From CAVSRC01 sp963798195 (lineage in GTDB: Bacteria; Pseudomonadota; Alphaproteobacteria; Rhizobiales; Kaistiaceae), in contig CAWCSF010000010.1 in NCBI GenBank assembly GCA_963798195.1, forward strand, positions 1,674,001-1,738,000: a stretch of DNA of 64,000 nucleotides, written 5' to 3'. The notes under the pieces were generated by a model. The model saw nothing but the letters and a program-made list of their open reading frames with translations, had not been told where the DNA came from and ran no database searches. Below, piece by piece: positions 9,380-18,610 of the stretch. Position 1 is the stretch's first letter, and each line of letters begins with the position of its first letter. Position numbers and translations under genes: made by a program.

Positions 9380-11718
9380 CGGATGCCGATGTAGAAGATG
9401 TGCGCATCATCCTGGTGCGTCACCTTCCTCTGGGGCGAACCAGAGACCCAGGACGGCAGCTTCTTCATCTTCTTCGCGTGGTAGTGCAAGGCGCCTCCCG
9501 TCAGGTCCGGGAAAGCACCCTTGATGGCATCCTCCGCAACGGCAAGGCATGCCTTGAAGGCCGCGTCCTTCGACTTCAGGTCCATAGCGAGCAATTTCGG
9601 ACGGTTCGGGTCGTCGGAATTCCAGCACGAGAACTGTTTCGGATCCTGACAGACGCGGGCAATGGTGCCCTTTTTCCGGAAGCAATTCCTCGTCCTATTC
9701 AAGATGACGCTCGCAACGTCCCGAAGCGCTTCGGTCGAGAAGCCACGCACCTCACCGAAGATTGTTCGGGCGAGGACGAGGAGATCGTTCTCGGTTGCCG
9801 GCACTGCCGCGCCCGCGACCGGCTTCGCTCCAGCGCCCTCTTCCACATCCGCGGCGGATGCAAGCCAGCGTATCTCGACAACATCGTCGGCATCGAAATC
9901 GATCTCACTAACCGCGTTTCCCTGATTGCCGCCAAGGATTGTCACCTTGCGCTTTTCATCGTGGTATTCCTTGAAGAATCCCACGTGGGAGATGTCATTG
10001 GTATCCTTGGACGGCGAAAGAACGACGACCGCGCCAACTGGCGGATCGCCTTTCAGGCTTACCTCTACGTCACCCCAATCGCGCCACTTGGCTGAGCTGG
10101 CCGCTTCGTTCCTGAACGCGGCGAACGATTGGGCAATCTCCTTGCCGCACTGGTCCATGCAAAAAGCGACGAACGCCGCGCACCATTTGTCCGCGGCCGT
10201 TCCCTGCTTGAATCCGGTTGACTGAAAATATTCGGCAATCCTTTTACGGCCCTCATCTGTCCCTTCGTTGACTTGGGCCTTCAGTTCCTTGGTGGCGAAT
10301 TTCATCCAAGGGGCCGTGCCTTTGGCCTGCTCGATCGCTTCGGGCACAAATTCCTTGATCAGGTCAAATGCGGCCTTGAGCGCTTCATTCTGAACCTCGG
10401 AGCACTTGTGATCGAAGACCTGAAGCGAAACTGGATCGCCGGTTGGCGACTCTCCGGCTCGCATGAACTTGCAGCGATCCTTCATCAGCGCGTTCATGTC
10501 GGCCGTGGACAGCCCTTCCTCTTCGAAGAAGGCAGGTAGCATCTGGGAGCCGAGATCGTCCTTCAGCTTGACCTGCATGGCAAACGCTAGGTCGACCCCG
10601 ACAAGTCGGCACCGGAGCAGTTCGCCGAAACGCGGAAGGTACGGATCGGATGTCGTGCCCACGCCTTTTTCCTGCCACTTGGCGCTCAGCGCCTTGGCAT
10701 CGGCGTGCATCTGGTATGCCGCGCAGGCGACCTGAAAGAGCGGCAGGTCGATTTCGTAGTCCTTGTACTGATACGCCGTCGAACGGGGCGTCCATGAACG
10801 CCTTCCATTCATCGGCGGTGATGCCGAACGGGCCAACGCGATCCTTGTTCGGCCGAGGCCCCGGTGGATTATTCAACTCGGACTGGATTAGTGCCAACGC
10901 GATCAGATAGTCAGCATCCGCATAGAAAGGAGCCATGTCCTTGAGAAGATTCGCGGTCCAAGCACGCGACACGCACTCAGCGACGAAGGTCTCTTTTGAA
11001 AGCTCGACCCGCGGTGGTTGATCGGGTGCCGGCCTCAATGAGATTCGCGCGCGCAGCCCAGCCCTTCCACCCGCGCTCCCCCGAATTCGATGCTCGCTGA
11101 ATCTCAACCCACATCGGTGTCCGATTGTTGGCATTGCCAACATCGTCGACAAGGATCCTTCGGAGGGAGATCTATTATCCAACTGGTGCAGTCCCGCCTT
11201 CGCTTCGAAGAGGCGTGGGACGTTGCGTGATGAAAAAATTCATTGCCGCGGCCTCCGCGCTGCACGTTGACATGGCCCGTTCGAAATCCGAGCGTAACGA
11301 AGTGATCGGCTTTGTCCGGCAATACTTCCGTGAGCTTGCCATCCTCCACCTTCACGATCTTCTGCAGATACCGCCGCATCGCAACAATGCCTTGGCGGAA
11401 CGCGTCTTTCGGGTTCGACGTTACTGGATCACTCGGGAGTTTTAGTTCTCCGGCGGCAACCTTGTCATATGTGTCGGCAAAGAATGTGAGTTGATCGGCC
11501 CACCCAGTCGATTCTGCTCATAGGTATTAGTGAACGTATCGAGCGCGATGCACTCTCGCAGCGAAAGCAAAAGTCTGGCCTCATCCGGGCTGAGAGGGCG
11601 AGTAAAGTCATCGGCGGAAGCGCCTCCTGTTGGCCGCCTCCACACGGCAACCGCGGCACGCGTCAGATCTCCCACATTCCCATCGTCGGCGCAGCGCAGA
11701 GCCTACGCTGCGCCTCAT
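9376..11718 (-). pseudogene. Multidomain peptidoglycan hydrolase (SH3/SLT-like/CHAP/SleB), six frame changes
   Basis: Reads as one ~780-residue protein if six single-base changes are corrected (extra base near 11690, missing near 11502, 11235 and 11150, extra near 11025 and 10777; net zero). The 5' two-fifths is scrambled while 9376-10777 is one open frame. Order: unknown helical N-terminus; SH3-like strand block ending GWKGWAARANLIEAG; a lysozyme/SLT-like part (YLIALALIQSELNN, VGPFGIT); a CHAP-like amidase part (ADKWCAAFVAFCMDQCGK, then ISHVGFF); and a C-terminal SleB hydrolase (LARTIFGEVRG, VILNRT, QFSCWN). The start (ATG 11718) is a guess. Base composition looks less GC-rich than its neighbours. 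It sits 44 bp behind a lipoprotein gene. No signal peptide was found. Confidence 0.7.
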
Positions 11719-11762
11719 GACACTTTGAGGCCCCCGACCCGAGTCCGCGCCAAAAAGCGCAA

Positions 11763-12605
11763 TTACGTTTTCGCTCTTTCCGAGGTCGCCGGGGGGCTTG
11801 TTGGGTTACCCGCCCGGCTCTCCGATGTCTTGAGCGCCTGCTCGCCGACAACGGCCTGCACCTCCATTGAAGGCTTCAGATACTCCGGCAGACCGGTCGT
11901 GATGGAGCGTGCGAAAGTGTTCGCGTCCATGGTGATCGTGTACGGCATGCAGATCCGCAGGTAGGACCTGAGCGTGTTCACCGCGTCCGGCTTGTACTGA
12001 AAGAGAATCTTGGCGAATTGGATACGGAAGGCCAGCCGCCGCTCGGACACGATGGTCTTGATGGTCGAGCCTTCGAATCCGAGCAGGACCCGGTTCTGGT
12101 AGTTGTTGAAGGCAGAGCGGGCAAAGCCAAATGCTTCGCCGACAATGCCGATGGTTATTCCCGCAGTTGGATAAAGCGCGGTGAGTACCTGATTGGTCAG
12201 CCGCCCGGCATCGTTGAGCTGAGCATTGACCAGACTGCCCCGTAGCCGCACTTCTTCAAGCCACTGGAGATAACCATCGCATCGCCGATCGATGTCATTG
12301 AAGCCGGTCTGCACCACGATGGTCCAGTCGGTGGGCGCGAACGCCTGATAGGAGCAGGCAGGGTATCCGTCCGGCCCCTCGACGGTCGACACGCTCGCCT
12401 GCTTGCAGATGAATCCAAGATAGGTCTCGAGATTGGCGGTCGCCTGAGCGATGTCGCCGGAATAGAGATCCGCACCAATGCCGCTCTTGGCGTAGTCAAG
12501 GTCACCGGCGACCTGACATCCGGCGATGGCCAAGGTGGCGAAGACCGCCAGGGCCAGCCTGATTCGCCACACGACAAATGAAAATGCGCCGCAAACAATC
12601 GCCAT
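11763..12605 (-). CDS. Predicted lipoprotein of unknown function
   Basis: 280 residues starting MAIVCGAFSF; the hydrophobic segment ends in LAIAGCQ, a lipobox, so the mature protein would be lipid-anchored from about Cys27. The rest is mostly helical with cysteines (FICKQ, YPACSYQ, RRCDGYL, RICMPY), a region NNYQNRVLLGFEGSTIK and a polar C-terminus. I recognise no domain. It is immediately upstream of, and co-directional with, the broken multidomain peptidoglycan hydrolase, which suggests the two formed an operon acting at the cell envelope. Confidence 0.75.
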   Translation of the reverse strand: MAIVCGAFSFVVWRIRLALAVFATLAIAGCQVAGDLDYAKSGIGADLYSGDIAQATANLETYLGFICKQASVSTVEGPDGYPACSYQAFAPTDWTIVVQTGFNDIDRRCDGYLQWLEEVRLRGSLVNAQLNDAGRLTNQVLTALYPTAGITIGIVGEAFGFARSAFNNYQNRVLLGFEGSTIKTIVSERRLAFRIQFAKILFQYKPDAVNTLRSYLRICMPYTITMDANTFARSITTGLPEYLKPSMEVQAVVGEQALKTSESRAGNPTSPPATSERAKT

Positions 12606-13316
12606 CCGGCGTCCCCCATCGGTTGGACCGGCCGAACTCAGGTCGCGGAGTCGCGCCGCCAAGCGGGCGAAGACTAAACGTCCACCGACAACTCCGGCGC
12701 GAATGTATCGCTTATCCCCGCTATGCTCTAACTCGTTGGAAGAGTTGTCACCGGGGCTTGCAAAGCGCGCGAACTCACCTGCTGCGTGGAAACCTCAGGC
12801 GCTGCTCCCCCGTGACGGGTTCCCGCCGCGATTGGCTTCATGTCATTGAAAGGGCTGGAACTGTTTCGGCGTGAACAATAGCCCGCGCCATCACGCCCGG
12901 GCCACGTCGAGACTGACCGGACGGACGAGCAGCCCGCGGACGAGCGGGCCTGTCGGTCCCTGTTGGGGACTCCGGCACCGGTGCGGCCCGCGCCGCCGAT
13001 GGCGCAATCCCGCGCGGATCGCGTCCCGATACGGGAATAAATCAGTGGCACGATCCTTGAGTGGTGTTGGGTACCTAACCGAAGACCTGTCATGGACGCC
13101 CGCATCTTAACTCGACACTCACCCTCACCGCTGAGAGCCCGGCCATCGCCGGCGCTGACCAGCCTGTGGCTCCGCGTAACCGCGGCTCGAGTGGCCCCCA
13201 AACAGACCGGCTAGTGCCGGGCGCGACCAGCGCCCCTGCAACGCCCCCCCAATTTCACCGTTTTGAACGTCGCCCGCGCAAGCGAGCCGGCGCAACCAAT
13301 TCAAGGAACGCACTCC
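12606..13316 (+). other. Intergenic region without a supported gene
   Basis: About 710 bp between the lipoprotein gene and the small metallopeptidase-like gene. Several overlapping ORFs exist on both strands but none has a ribosome-binding site, family-like composition or a recognisable motif; they are rich in Arg, Ser and Gly as expected of random high-GC frames. No tRNA, terminator with U-run or clear promoter was seen. It presumably contains two divergent promoters. Confidence 0.5.
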
Positions 13317-13640
13317 ATGTCGATTTTTCGAATTGTCGCCGCATGCGCGCTCGCCGCCGCGACCATCTCCGCCGCCTCACGCGCCGAGGCAAAGGACATC
13401 TGGCCGCCACCGGCGAAGTACGACTCGGGCCCGCTGATCAACGCGCAATACCCCGTCGCGATCATCAAGCATCTGTCGCCGGCCAAGCTGATCGACGCGT
13501 GTCAGGGCAAGCATCTGGCATGCTCCTACGCGGAAATCGGATCGCCCTGCCAGATCTACCTGCCGATGACCGGCTGGCAGGGAATGGTGCGCCATGAGAT
13601 GGGGCATTGTCGCGGATGGTCTGCCGACCACAAAAGCTGA
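13317..13640 (+). CDS. Small secreted HExxH protein, putative metallopeptidase
   Basis: 107 residues: signal peptide MSIFRIVAACALAAATISAASRAEA, then an ~82-residue mature domain ending in GMVRHEMGHCRGWSADH. The HEMGH motif is a zincin-type zinc site and the following CRGW resembles the small HExxHCNGW proteins found widely in Proteobacteria, which remain uncharacterised. Cysteines at CQGK, CSY, CQIY and HC may form disulphides. Preceded by AAGGA six bases before the ATG. Enzymatic activity is inferred only from the motif. Confidence 0.75.
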   Translation: MSIFRIVAACALAAATISAASRAEAKDIWPPPAKYDSGPLINAQYPVAIIKHLSPAKLIDACQGKHLACSYAEIGSPCQIYLPMTGWQGMVRHEMGHCRGWSADHKS

Positions 13641-13689
13641 ACGCGGGTGACGCCGCGCCTGCCCTCGCCACGCGCGAAGGTCGCGTGGT

Positions 13690-14506
13690 TCAGTTGCCGG
13701 TGTAGGCGTTGAGCCCCTGCCCGCCGATGGCCGGCGGAGCGTCGACCGATCCGGTCTGCATCCAGTCGATATTCGAGCGAGCAAACAGACCGCCGCCATA
13801 GGGCGCGCGACGCGGCGGCGTGACCTGCGGCTTCGGATTGCAGTAGCGGGACGTGCCGCTCTTGCCGTGATGCGCAAGGTCCAGGTGGAAGTGATCGCCG
13901 TGATAGGGCTCGCCGGGACCCAGCGTCGTCTTGAAGGTTCCGCAGGCCGTGGCCTCGACCTCGCGCAGGAAGCCCTGCTCGTCGGAGGCGCCGCGCCATC
14001 CGCTCTTCACGGTGACGGTCCGCCCATTGGCCAGCGTGAACGAGGCGATGTCGATGGCGTTGCCGAAGGCATGCTCGGACAACTGCTTGCCGGGGATGCT
14101 GTTGATCGACCGGCAGGAATAGTTGGAAAGCTGCTTGATCTCGACGACCGGCGCCCCGAACCAGGCCGAGCGCCGCCGGCTGGACGTCGTTCCGCAGCCA
14201 ATCCTCGAGCATCGTGGTCATCGGACAGCCGAGCATCGCGTTCGGACCGACGCGGATCGACCCGTCCTGAAGCGCGGCCACCTTCAGCGGATAGAGAATG
14301 CCGCACGCGCCGCGGCCATCCACCTTGCGCTCCGGCTGAACCCAATTGGAGAAGACGACGGGCGGCCTGCTCGACATGCAGGCACGTTCTTCCTGGTCGC
14401 GCCAAGCGGCACGCTGTTCATACCCAAAGAAACCGAAGCCACATCCGGCCAGCGCAACGGCGAGGCCAACGACAGTGGCCGCCTGATACGCAACGCGACG
14501 AGCCAT
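13690..14506 (-). pseudogene. Extensin-like lipoprotein, single frameshift
   Basis: Reads as 271 residues once one extra base near 14166-14167 is removed (minus-strand CTCGGCC instead of CTCGCC, restoring QPAALAWFGAPVVEIKQL). The N-terminal part carries a lipobox (AVALAGCGF) and the family block GACGILYPLKVAAL ... CPMTTMLEDWL; the C-terminal frame has the metal-binding SEHAFGNAIDIASF and GDHFHLDLAHHG. Extensin-like C proteins are LAS/M15-related zinc proteins thought to trim the peptidoglycan peptide in the periplasm. As written the product loses its catalytic half. Could be a true null allele or an assembly error in a short C/G run. Confidence 0.82.
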
Positions 14507-14576
14507 GCTCGTTCAAATGCGATGGATTCCATTAAGGAAGGGTTGAGCCTGTCAGATGGGAATGGAAATTGTGGAC

Positions 14577-15509
14577 TTAGTGGTTGCCGTTGCCATTCCC
14601 GTTTCCGCCGCCACCACCACCGGGATTCCCGGTTTCGGTGGAGCCTTCGCTACCTTCGCCGCCATTGCCGAAGCCATTGTTTCCCTGGCCCGGGCTGGAG
14701 GTAGATGCGGGACCAGTTGAACTGAAACTCGTGAACCCACTCGGCCCCGATGAACCGTCAGAGGCTACGCCGGCTGCCCGCACGGGCCGACCCTCGGCAT
14801 CGCGAAGTTCGATATTGGCGCGCTGGACAGTGCAATCCGAAGTGTCGACGCGAAAGCCGCGCTGCAGTTGCACCTGCGAGACGACGAAAGGAAAGGCGGT
14901 GGCGAGGAGCTTTCCCCGCTCATCGGCCGATGAGGGCGGACGGATTGGCCGGAAGCGTTGAGCAACAGCGATGGAACAAGCGCCACTGACCACGACGCAC
15001 TGCTGACGGCGATCGCAGATGTTCGCTTCGCCCTCGAAGAGCGCCAGATTCATCTCGCCGCGCCGCATCACGGAAAAATCGAAGCGCGTGCCGCGAACGC
15101 CGATCGTCGCGGTGGGTGTCTTGATCGTGTAGGCGTCCTTGCGGCTGGCGCCTGTGATAAAACGGAATGCGCCGCGCACGGCGTTGAGCGTGACCTTGCG
15201 CGCCTTGTTGTCACCTTCGAGGATGAACTCGTCGACGGTCATGTAGGAATTAGGCCCGACGACCAGTCGGGTGTCGTCGAGGAGGCGGATCTGTGCCTCG
15301 CCGCTGCTCCCGGTGCGAATGACATCGCCCATGAAGACGGGTGCATCAACTGTCAGAGTGCGGTCACCCGCGGCGCCGGCGGCCGACGTCGCCTGAACGA
15401 CTGCAATGGCTACGCCGCCTTTTTCGACTGCCTGGCCAGCGCTCGCACCAGCTAGAAGCACGGCCATGGCGAATGTGCAGACACTCGTTGAGTGACGTCT
15501 CGCGTGCAT
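14577..15509 (-). CDS. FecR-domain periplasmic protein with Gly/Asn-rich tail
   Basis: 310 residues: signal peptide (FAMAVLLAGASAGQA), then a FecR domain at about 45-165 with GDVIRTGSSGEAQIRLLDDTRL and the hallmark TPTATIGVRGTRFDF, and a cysteine-bearing region. The last ~60 residues are Ser/Gly/Asn-rich and of low complexity (repeated NGNG and GGGG), likely a flexible tail. There is no TonB receptor or ECF sigma factor nearby, so this belongs to the stand-alone FecR-domain group and not to a surface signalling cassette. Start at 15509 chosen because the signal peptide begins there. Confidence 0.8.
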   Translation of the reverse strand: MHARRHSTSVCTFAMAVLLAGASAGQAVEKGGVAIAVVQATSAAGAAGDRTLTVDAPVFMGDVIRTGSSGEAQIRLLDDTRLVVGPNSYMTVDEFILEGDNKARKVTLNAVRGAFRFITGASRKDAYTIKTPTATIGVRGTRFDFSVMRRGEMNLALFEGEANICDRRQQCVVVSGACSIAVAQRFRPIRPPSSADERGKLLATAFPFVVSQVQLQRGFRVDTSDCTVQRANIELRDAEGRPVRAAGVASDGSSGPSGFTSFSSTGPASTSSPGQGNNGFGNGGEGSEGSTETGNPGGGGGGNGNGNGNH

Positions 15510-15653
15510 CGCCTGCCCTCGCCCATCAGCAGCGAACCTAAGGAGGTGCAATATGCAGAACGCGCGGAAGGCTTGTCAGTGAGACGATGGCCGACTGCTT
15601 AATCAACCGTGCCGAATTACATCGACAGATTGCGGTCCGTTCGACCATGCACG

Positions 15654-16664
15654 CTAATCACGCGCCGGAAGCTCCGCTGCGCTGGCCGAACTCGTGAACA
15701 GGGGCGGTCCGGGATCGTGCATCGCGACGGGCCGTCCGTCGTCGGCCGGCTTGGTCAGCGAATAAAGATCGGCGTACCACTCGGGCCCGACCTGGCGAAC
15801 CACCGTTGGCGTGTCGGCCTTGGCGGCAGCCACTGTCCGCAGTTTCGCGGGGGAGAGGCCGCCAAGTGTATCGGCCAAGGTCTCCGGATCCTCCGACAGC
15901 GTCGGCCGCGGCGTCGGAATCGGCACGACAAGGCTCGCGGACTGGCGCGGAAGCGGATTTTTGTCCTGAAGGGCAGCGGTGTAGCGCTGCTTCAGGCTTT
16001 CGATGCCGTCCTGCAGCTGCGCGACACAGACGGGATTGTAGGTCTTGCGATACTGGAAGGCGTAGGGCTGTTCGCCGTACTTCTTCTTGCCGTCGACGGA
16101 CACTGCAACGGCAGGATCGTCGTCGGCACGGTAGTAGAATAACTCCGCCTCACCCTCCTTGCCGTACATGGACTGGCAGGCCGCAGCATCGGTCTTGAAG
16201 CGGCCGGGCGTCGCGCGGGAGTCGATGGGGAAATAGTAACCGTCGCACGTGCGAACGCAGATGGTGCGATACGTACCGCTGGCCTGCGTCCCGTCGCTGT
16301 TCGGCAGGTAGCAGCCGTTGGCCTGAAGCTCGCGGCGCAGCCCCTCGGCGCGATAGCGCATGTCCGGGCCAGCGCCCCGAAGCTGCCACTGCAGCCGGTT
16401 GATGTTTGCCAGAATCGAGGGGCACTGCGGTGCCGGACGGGGCCCGAAGAACAGGAACGGCCGGCAATTCAGCCGCTGCGCCTGGGCTTCGGCCTGTTGC
16501 AACTGGCGGGCGGCATTGGCACCGCCGCCGCCGGATTGCCGGACAACAGAGACGTATTCCTGCCGTAGCCAGCCGCATTGCTGCGGTTCTGCCGATGCGG
16601 AGGACACGGCGAGAATTGTCTGAACCGCGATGGCGCCAGCGGCGGCGAGCCTGATCTTGAACAT
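15654..16664 (-). CDS. DUF2865 domain protein, exported
   Basis: 336 residues with a signal peptide (MFKIRLAAAGAIAVQTILAVSSASA). The DUF2865 core lies at about 120-235: TYRTICVRTCDGYYFPID, ACQSMYGKEGEAELFYYRADDD and FQYRKTYNPVCV. This family is characteristic of Hyphomicrobiales and has no established function; the regularly spaced cysteines suggest disulphides in the periplasm. The N-terminal third is predicted coiled coil (AARQLQQAEAQAQRL). Monocistronic as far as can be seen. Confidence 0.85.
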   Translation of the reverse strand: MFKIRLAAAGAIAVQTILAVSSASAEPQQCGWLRQEYVSVVRQSGGGGANAARQLQQAEAQAQRLNCRPFLFFGPRPAPQCPSILANINRLQWQLRGAGPDMRYRAEGLRRELQANGCYLPNSDGTQASGTYRTICVRTCDGYYFPIDSRATPGRFKTDAAACQSMYGKEGEAELFYYRADDDPAVAVSVDGKKKYGEQPYAFQYRKTYNPVCVAQLQDGIESLKQRYTAALQDKNPLPRQSASLVVPIPTPRPTLSEDPETLADTLGGLSPAKLRTVAAAKADTPTVVRQVGPEWYADLYSLTKPADDGRPVAMHDPGPPLFTSSASAAELPARD

Positions 16665-16761
16665 GGACCGACAACGCAAAAAGGCGCTGTCGGTTCGGTG
16701 AACAGGGTCACGGAACCAAAAGGGGGATCAATTGGTTATGTAAGGTTGCGCCGAAACCGCT

Positions 16762-17844
16762 TCAGGAAAGGGCCCGCACTTCGCGGAACGAGATCAGCTT
16801 CTGGCGCAGTTCGTCCCACAGGACGAGGCGCACGCAGCGGATGCTTTCCATCAGCGACAGCCGGCCGATAGCGGCCAGTTGCGGATGATCGCGCAACACC
16901 TGCGGCAGCCGGTAGTACGGAATGCGGCTCGACAGGTGGTGGACGTGGTGGATGCCGATGTTGGCGGTGAACCAGCGCAGCACCTTCGGCAGATCGTAGT
17001 GCGAACTGCCGTGCAGCGCCGCTTCGGGCAGGCTCCAGTCGACGTCCTTCGCCCAGAACGTCTCCTCGAACTGGTGCTGGACGTAGAACAGCCAGACACC
17101 GATAGCGGCCGCGACGAGAATGACCGGCAGGTGGAGCAGGAGAAACGGTATCGGCCCGATGAGCCACACCAGCGGCAAGGCAACGGCCAGGATGGCGCCA
17201 TTGGTGATCATGGTGCTCGACCAAGCGGATGCTTCCCGCATCGCGCCGACCGGCAGGCGTTGCTGAAGGAGAAACAGGTAGGCCGGCGCGACGCCGAACA
17301 TGACGAGCGGATTGCGATAGATGCGGTAACCGATGCGCCGCCACAATGGCAGCGCGCTGTATTCCTGGACCGTCAGCGTCGTGATGTCGCCGATGCCGCG
17401 GCGATCGAGATTACCCGAGCCGGCGTGGTGCATGTTGTGCGAGCGGCGCCAGAAATCGTACGGAGTCAGCGTCAGGATGCCGAGAGCGCGACCGACCCAA
17501 TCGTTGAGCGAGCGATGGCGAAAGAACGCGCCGTGTCCGCAGTCGTGCTGGATCATGAACAGGCGCACGAGGAATCCGGCGGCGGGAAACGCCAGCAGCA
17601 GCGTGAGCCAATAGGAAATGGAGAGTGACGCCCACATCGCGACCCACAACAGGATCAGCGGGGCCAGCGTAATGCCGATTTCGACCGCGCTCCGCAGGTG
17701 GCTCGGATCGCGATAGCGCGCCAGGATGCGCATCCAGTCGCGCGCCTGCCCGTTACGGGCGTCCGCTTCCGCTTCGGGGAAAGCATCCGTTCCGGGCGTC
17801 GTGGCCAGCGCCGATGCGCCGGGATTTCGCTCTTGGTTCGTCAC
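16762..17844 (-). CDS. Fatty acid desaturase
   Basis: 360 residues from a GTG start. The three histidine boxes of membrane-bound diiron desaturases are present: HDCGH (HxxxH), HNMHH (HxxHH) and HHVHH, with long hydrophobic stretches between boxes one and two and before box three. It would introduce a double bond into membrane acyl chains using O2 and an electron donor. The GTG was chosen because it overlaps the TGA of the small upstream gene (GTGA), implying coupled translation. The regiospecificity cannot be read from sequence. Confidence 0.87.
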   Translation of the reverse strand: MTNQERNPGASALATTPGTDAFPEAEADARNGQARDWMRILARYRDPSHLRSAVEIGITLAPLILLWVAMWASLSISYWLTLLLAFPAAGFLVRLFMIQHDCGHGAFFRHRSLNDWVGRALGILTLTPYDFWRRSHNMHHAGSGNLDRRGIGDITTLTVQEYSALPLWRRIGYRIYRNPLVMFGVAPAYLFLLQQRLPVGAMREASAWSSTMITNGAILAVALPLVWLIGPIPFLLLHLPVILVAAAIGVWLFYVQHQFEETFWAKDVDWSLPEAALHGSSHYDLPKVLRWFTANIGIHHVHHLSSRIPYYRLPQVLRDHPQLAAIGRLSLMESIRCVRLVLWDELRQKLISFREVRALS

Positions 17845-18062
17845 TGTTTCTTTCGGCGTTTGCGCCAGAGCTGAAAACCTTGGTCGCGGATCAATTCTTC
17901 GATGCGGTCGCGCGGCAAGCCGTGGGGCGGATCGCGCTCGGCTCCGACCACTCCCGTCGCCTTCCACGGACCGTGTCGCTCCGGCAGCTTGCTCCCGGCG
18001 GAATCGCCAGTAAAGGCGTGCATGGCATTCTTCGCCTGCGACTTGAACACGTACATTCTCAT
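17841..18062 (-). CDS. Conserved small hypothetical protein
   Basis: 73 residues starting MRMYVFKSQAKNAMHAF. The pattern YVFKSQ...FTGD...LPERHGPWKATGVV...PPHGLPRDRIEELI...GFQLWR matches a small Hyphomicrobiales family I recognise by pattern but whose function is not known. The tail is very basic (WRKRRKKQ). It overlaps the desaturase start by four bases, so the two are likely co-expressed. A second ATG two codons downstream (18056) is an alternative start. Confidence 0.7.
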   Translation of the reverse strand: MRMYVFKSQAKNAMHAFTGDSAGSKLPERHGPWKATGVVGAERDPPHGLPRDRIEELIRDQGFQLWRKRRKKQ

Positions 18063-18153
18063 GGCGTACCCGGGGGCAAGAATGATGTCACGGCGAGGTG
18101 ACAGGGGTCGCGACGGGCGGCCGCCCTTGAGCAACCGCCAGCCGCAGCAGCAA

Positions 18154-18363
18154 TTACGCGACTTCGAGCGTGCTCACGGCAGTCTTGCCGGAGCGCGGGT
18201 CGATCTGCGTCTCGAACGAGACTTTCTGGCCTTCGTTGAGCGAGTAGATACCCGCACGCTCGAGCGCGGAGGCATGGACGAAAACGTCCTTGTCGCCGCC
18301 ATCGGGCTGAATGAAGCCGTAGCCTTTTTGGCTGTTGTAGAACTTTACGGTGCCGGAGATCAT
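18154..18363 (-). CDS. Cold-shock protein (CspA family)
   Basis: 69 residues, a single cold-shock domain: TVKFYNSQKGYGFIQPDGG with RNP1 (KGYGFI) and DVFVHAS with RNP2 (VFVH). Such OB-fold proteins bind single-stranded RNA and DNA and act as RNA chaperones. Start fixed by homology at 18363; the in-frame extension to 18546 lies in the 5' UTR. The transcript has a leader of about 165 nt from the promoter described separately, as is common for cold-inducible csp genes. Confidence 0.95.
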   Translation of the reverse strand: MISGTVKFYNSQKGYGFIQPDGGDKDVFVHASALERAGIYSLNEGQKVSFETQIDPRSGKTAVSTLEVA

Positions 18364-18537
18364 GGATCGTCCTTTCATTGGCGATGTGTATTGAGAACCG
18401 GATGCCCGAAGCACGAGCGCCCGTTTCCCGGTTCGTCGAATCTGGAGAGAAAATCTGAAACGTACGCTCGCGTTGCGAGCGTCAAAGCCCAGTCGTCCGG
18501 CCAAATCTCGATGAGTATATCTACGAAACCAGCCGCC

Positions 18538-18566
18538 CAAATACAAGAAACATGTATTTAGTTCAA
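18538..18566 (-). promoter_or_regulatory. cspA promoter with embedded inverted repeat
   Basis: On the minus strand TTGAAC (18566-18561), 17 bp, then TATTTG (18543-18538): a good sigma70-type promoter about 165 nt upstream of the cspA ATG. The spacer contains a perfect 7-bp inverted repeat, AAATACA - 7 nt - TGTATTT (18539-18559), which overlaps the -10 element and could be a regulator site. No transcription start is proven. Confidence 0.55.
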
Positions 18567-18610
18567 TGAATTGAGCGGGTTACACTACGGTCGGGCGCCG
18601 CGCCATGTCA

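Noticed and set aside
12728..13201. 157-codon minus-strand ORF in the 12.6-13.3 kb gap
   Set aside because: No ribosome-binding site, low-complexity Arg/Ser content and no recognisable pattern; treated as random open frame.
18115..18126. GGGCGGCCGCCC palindrome after cspA
   Set aside because: A self-complementary 12-mer of GC only, expected by chance in this composition, with no U-run.
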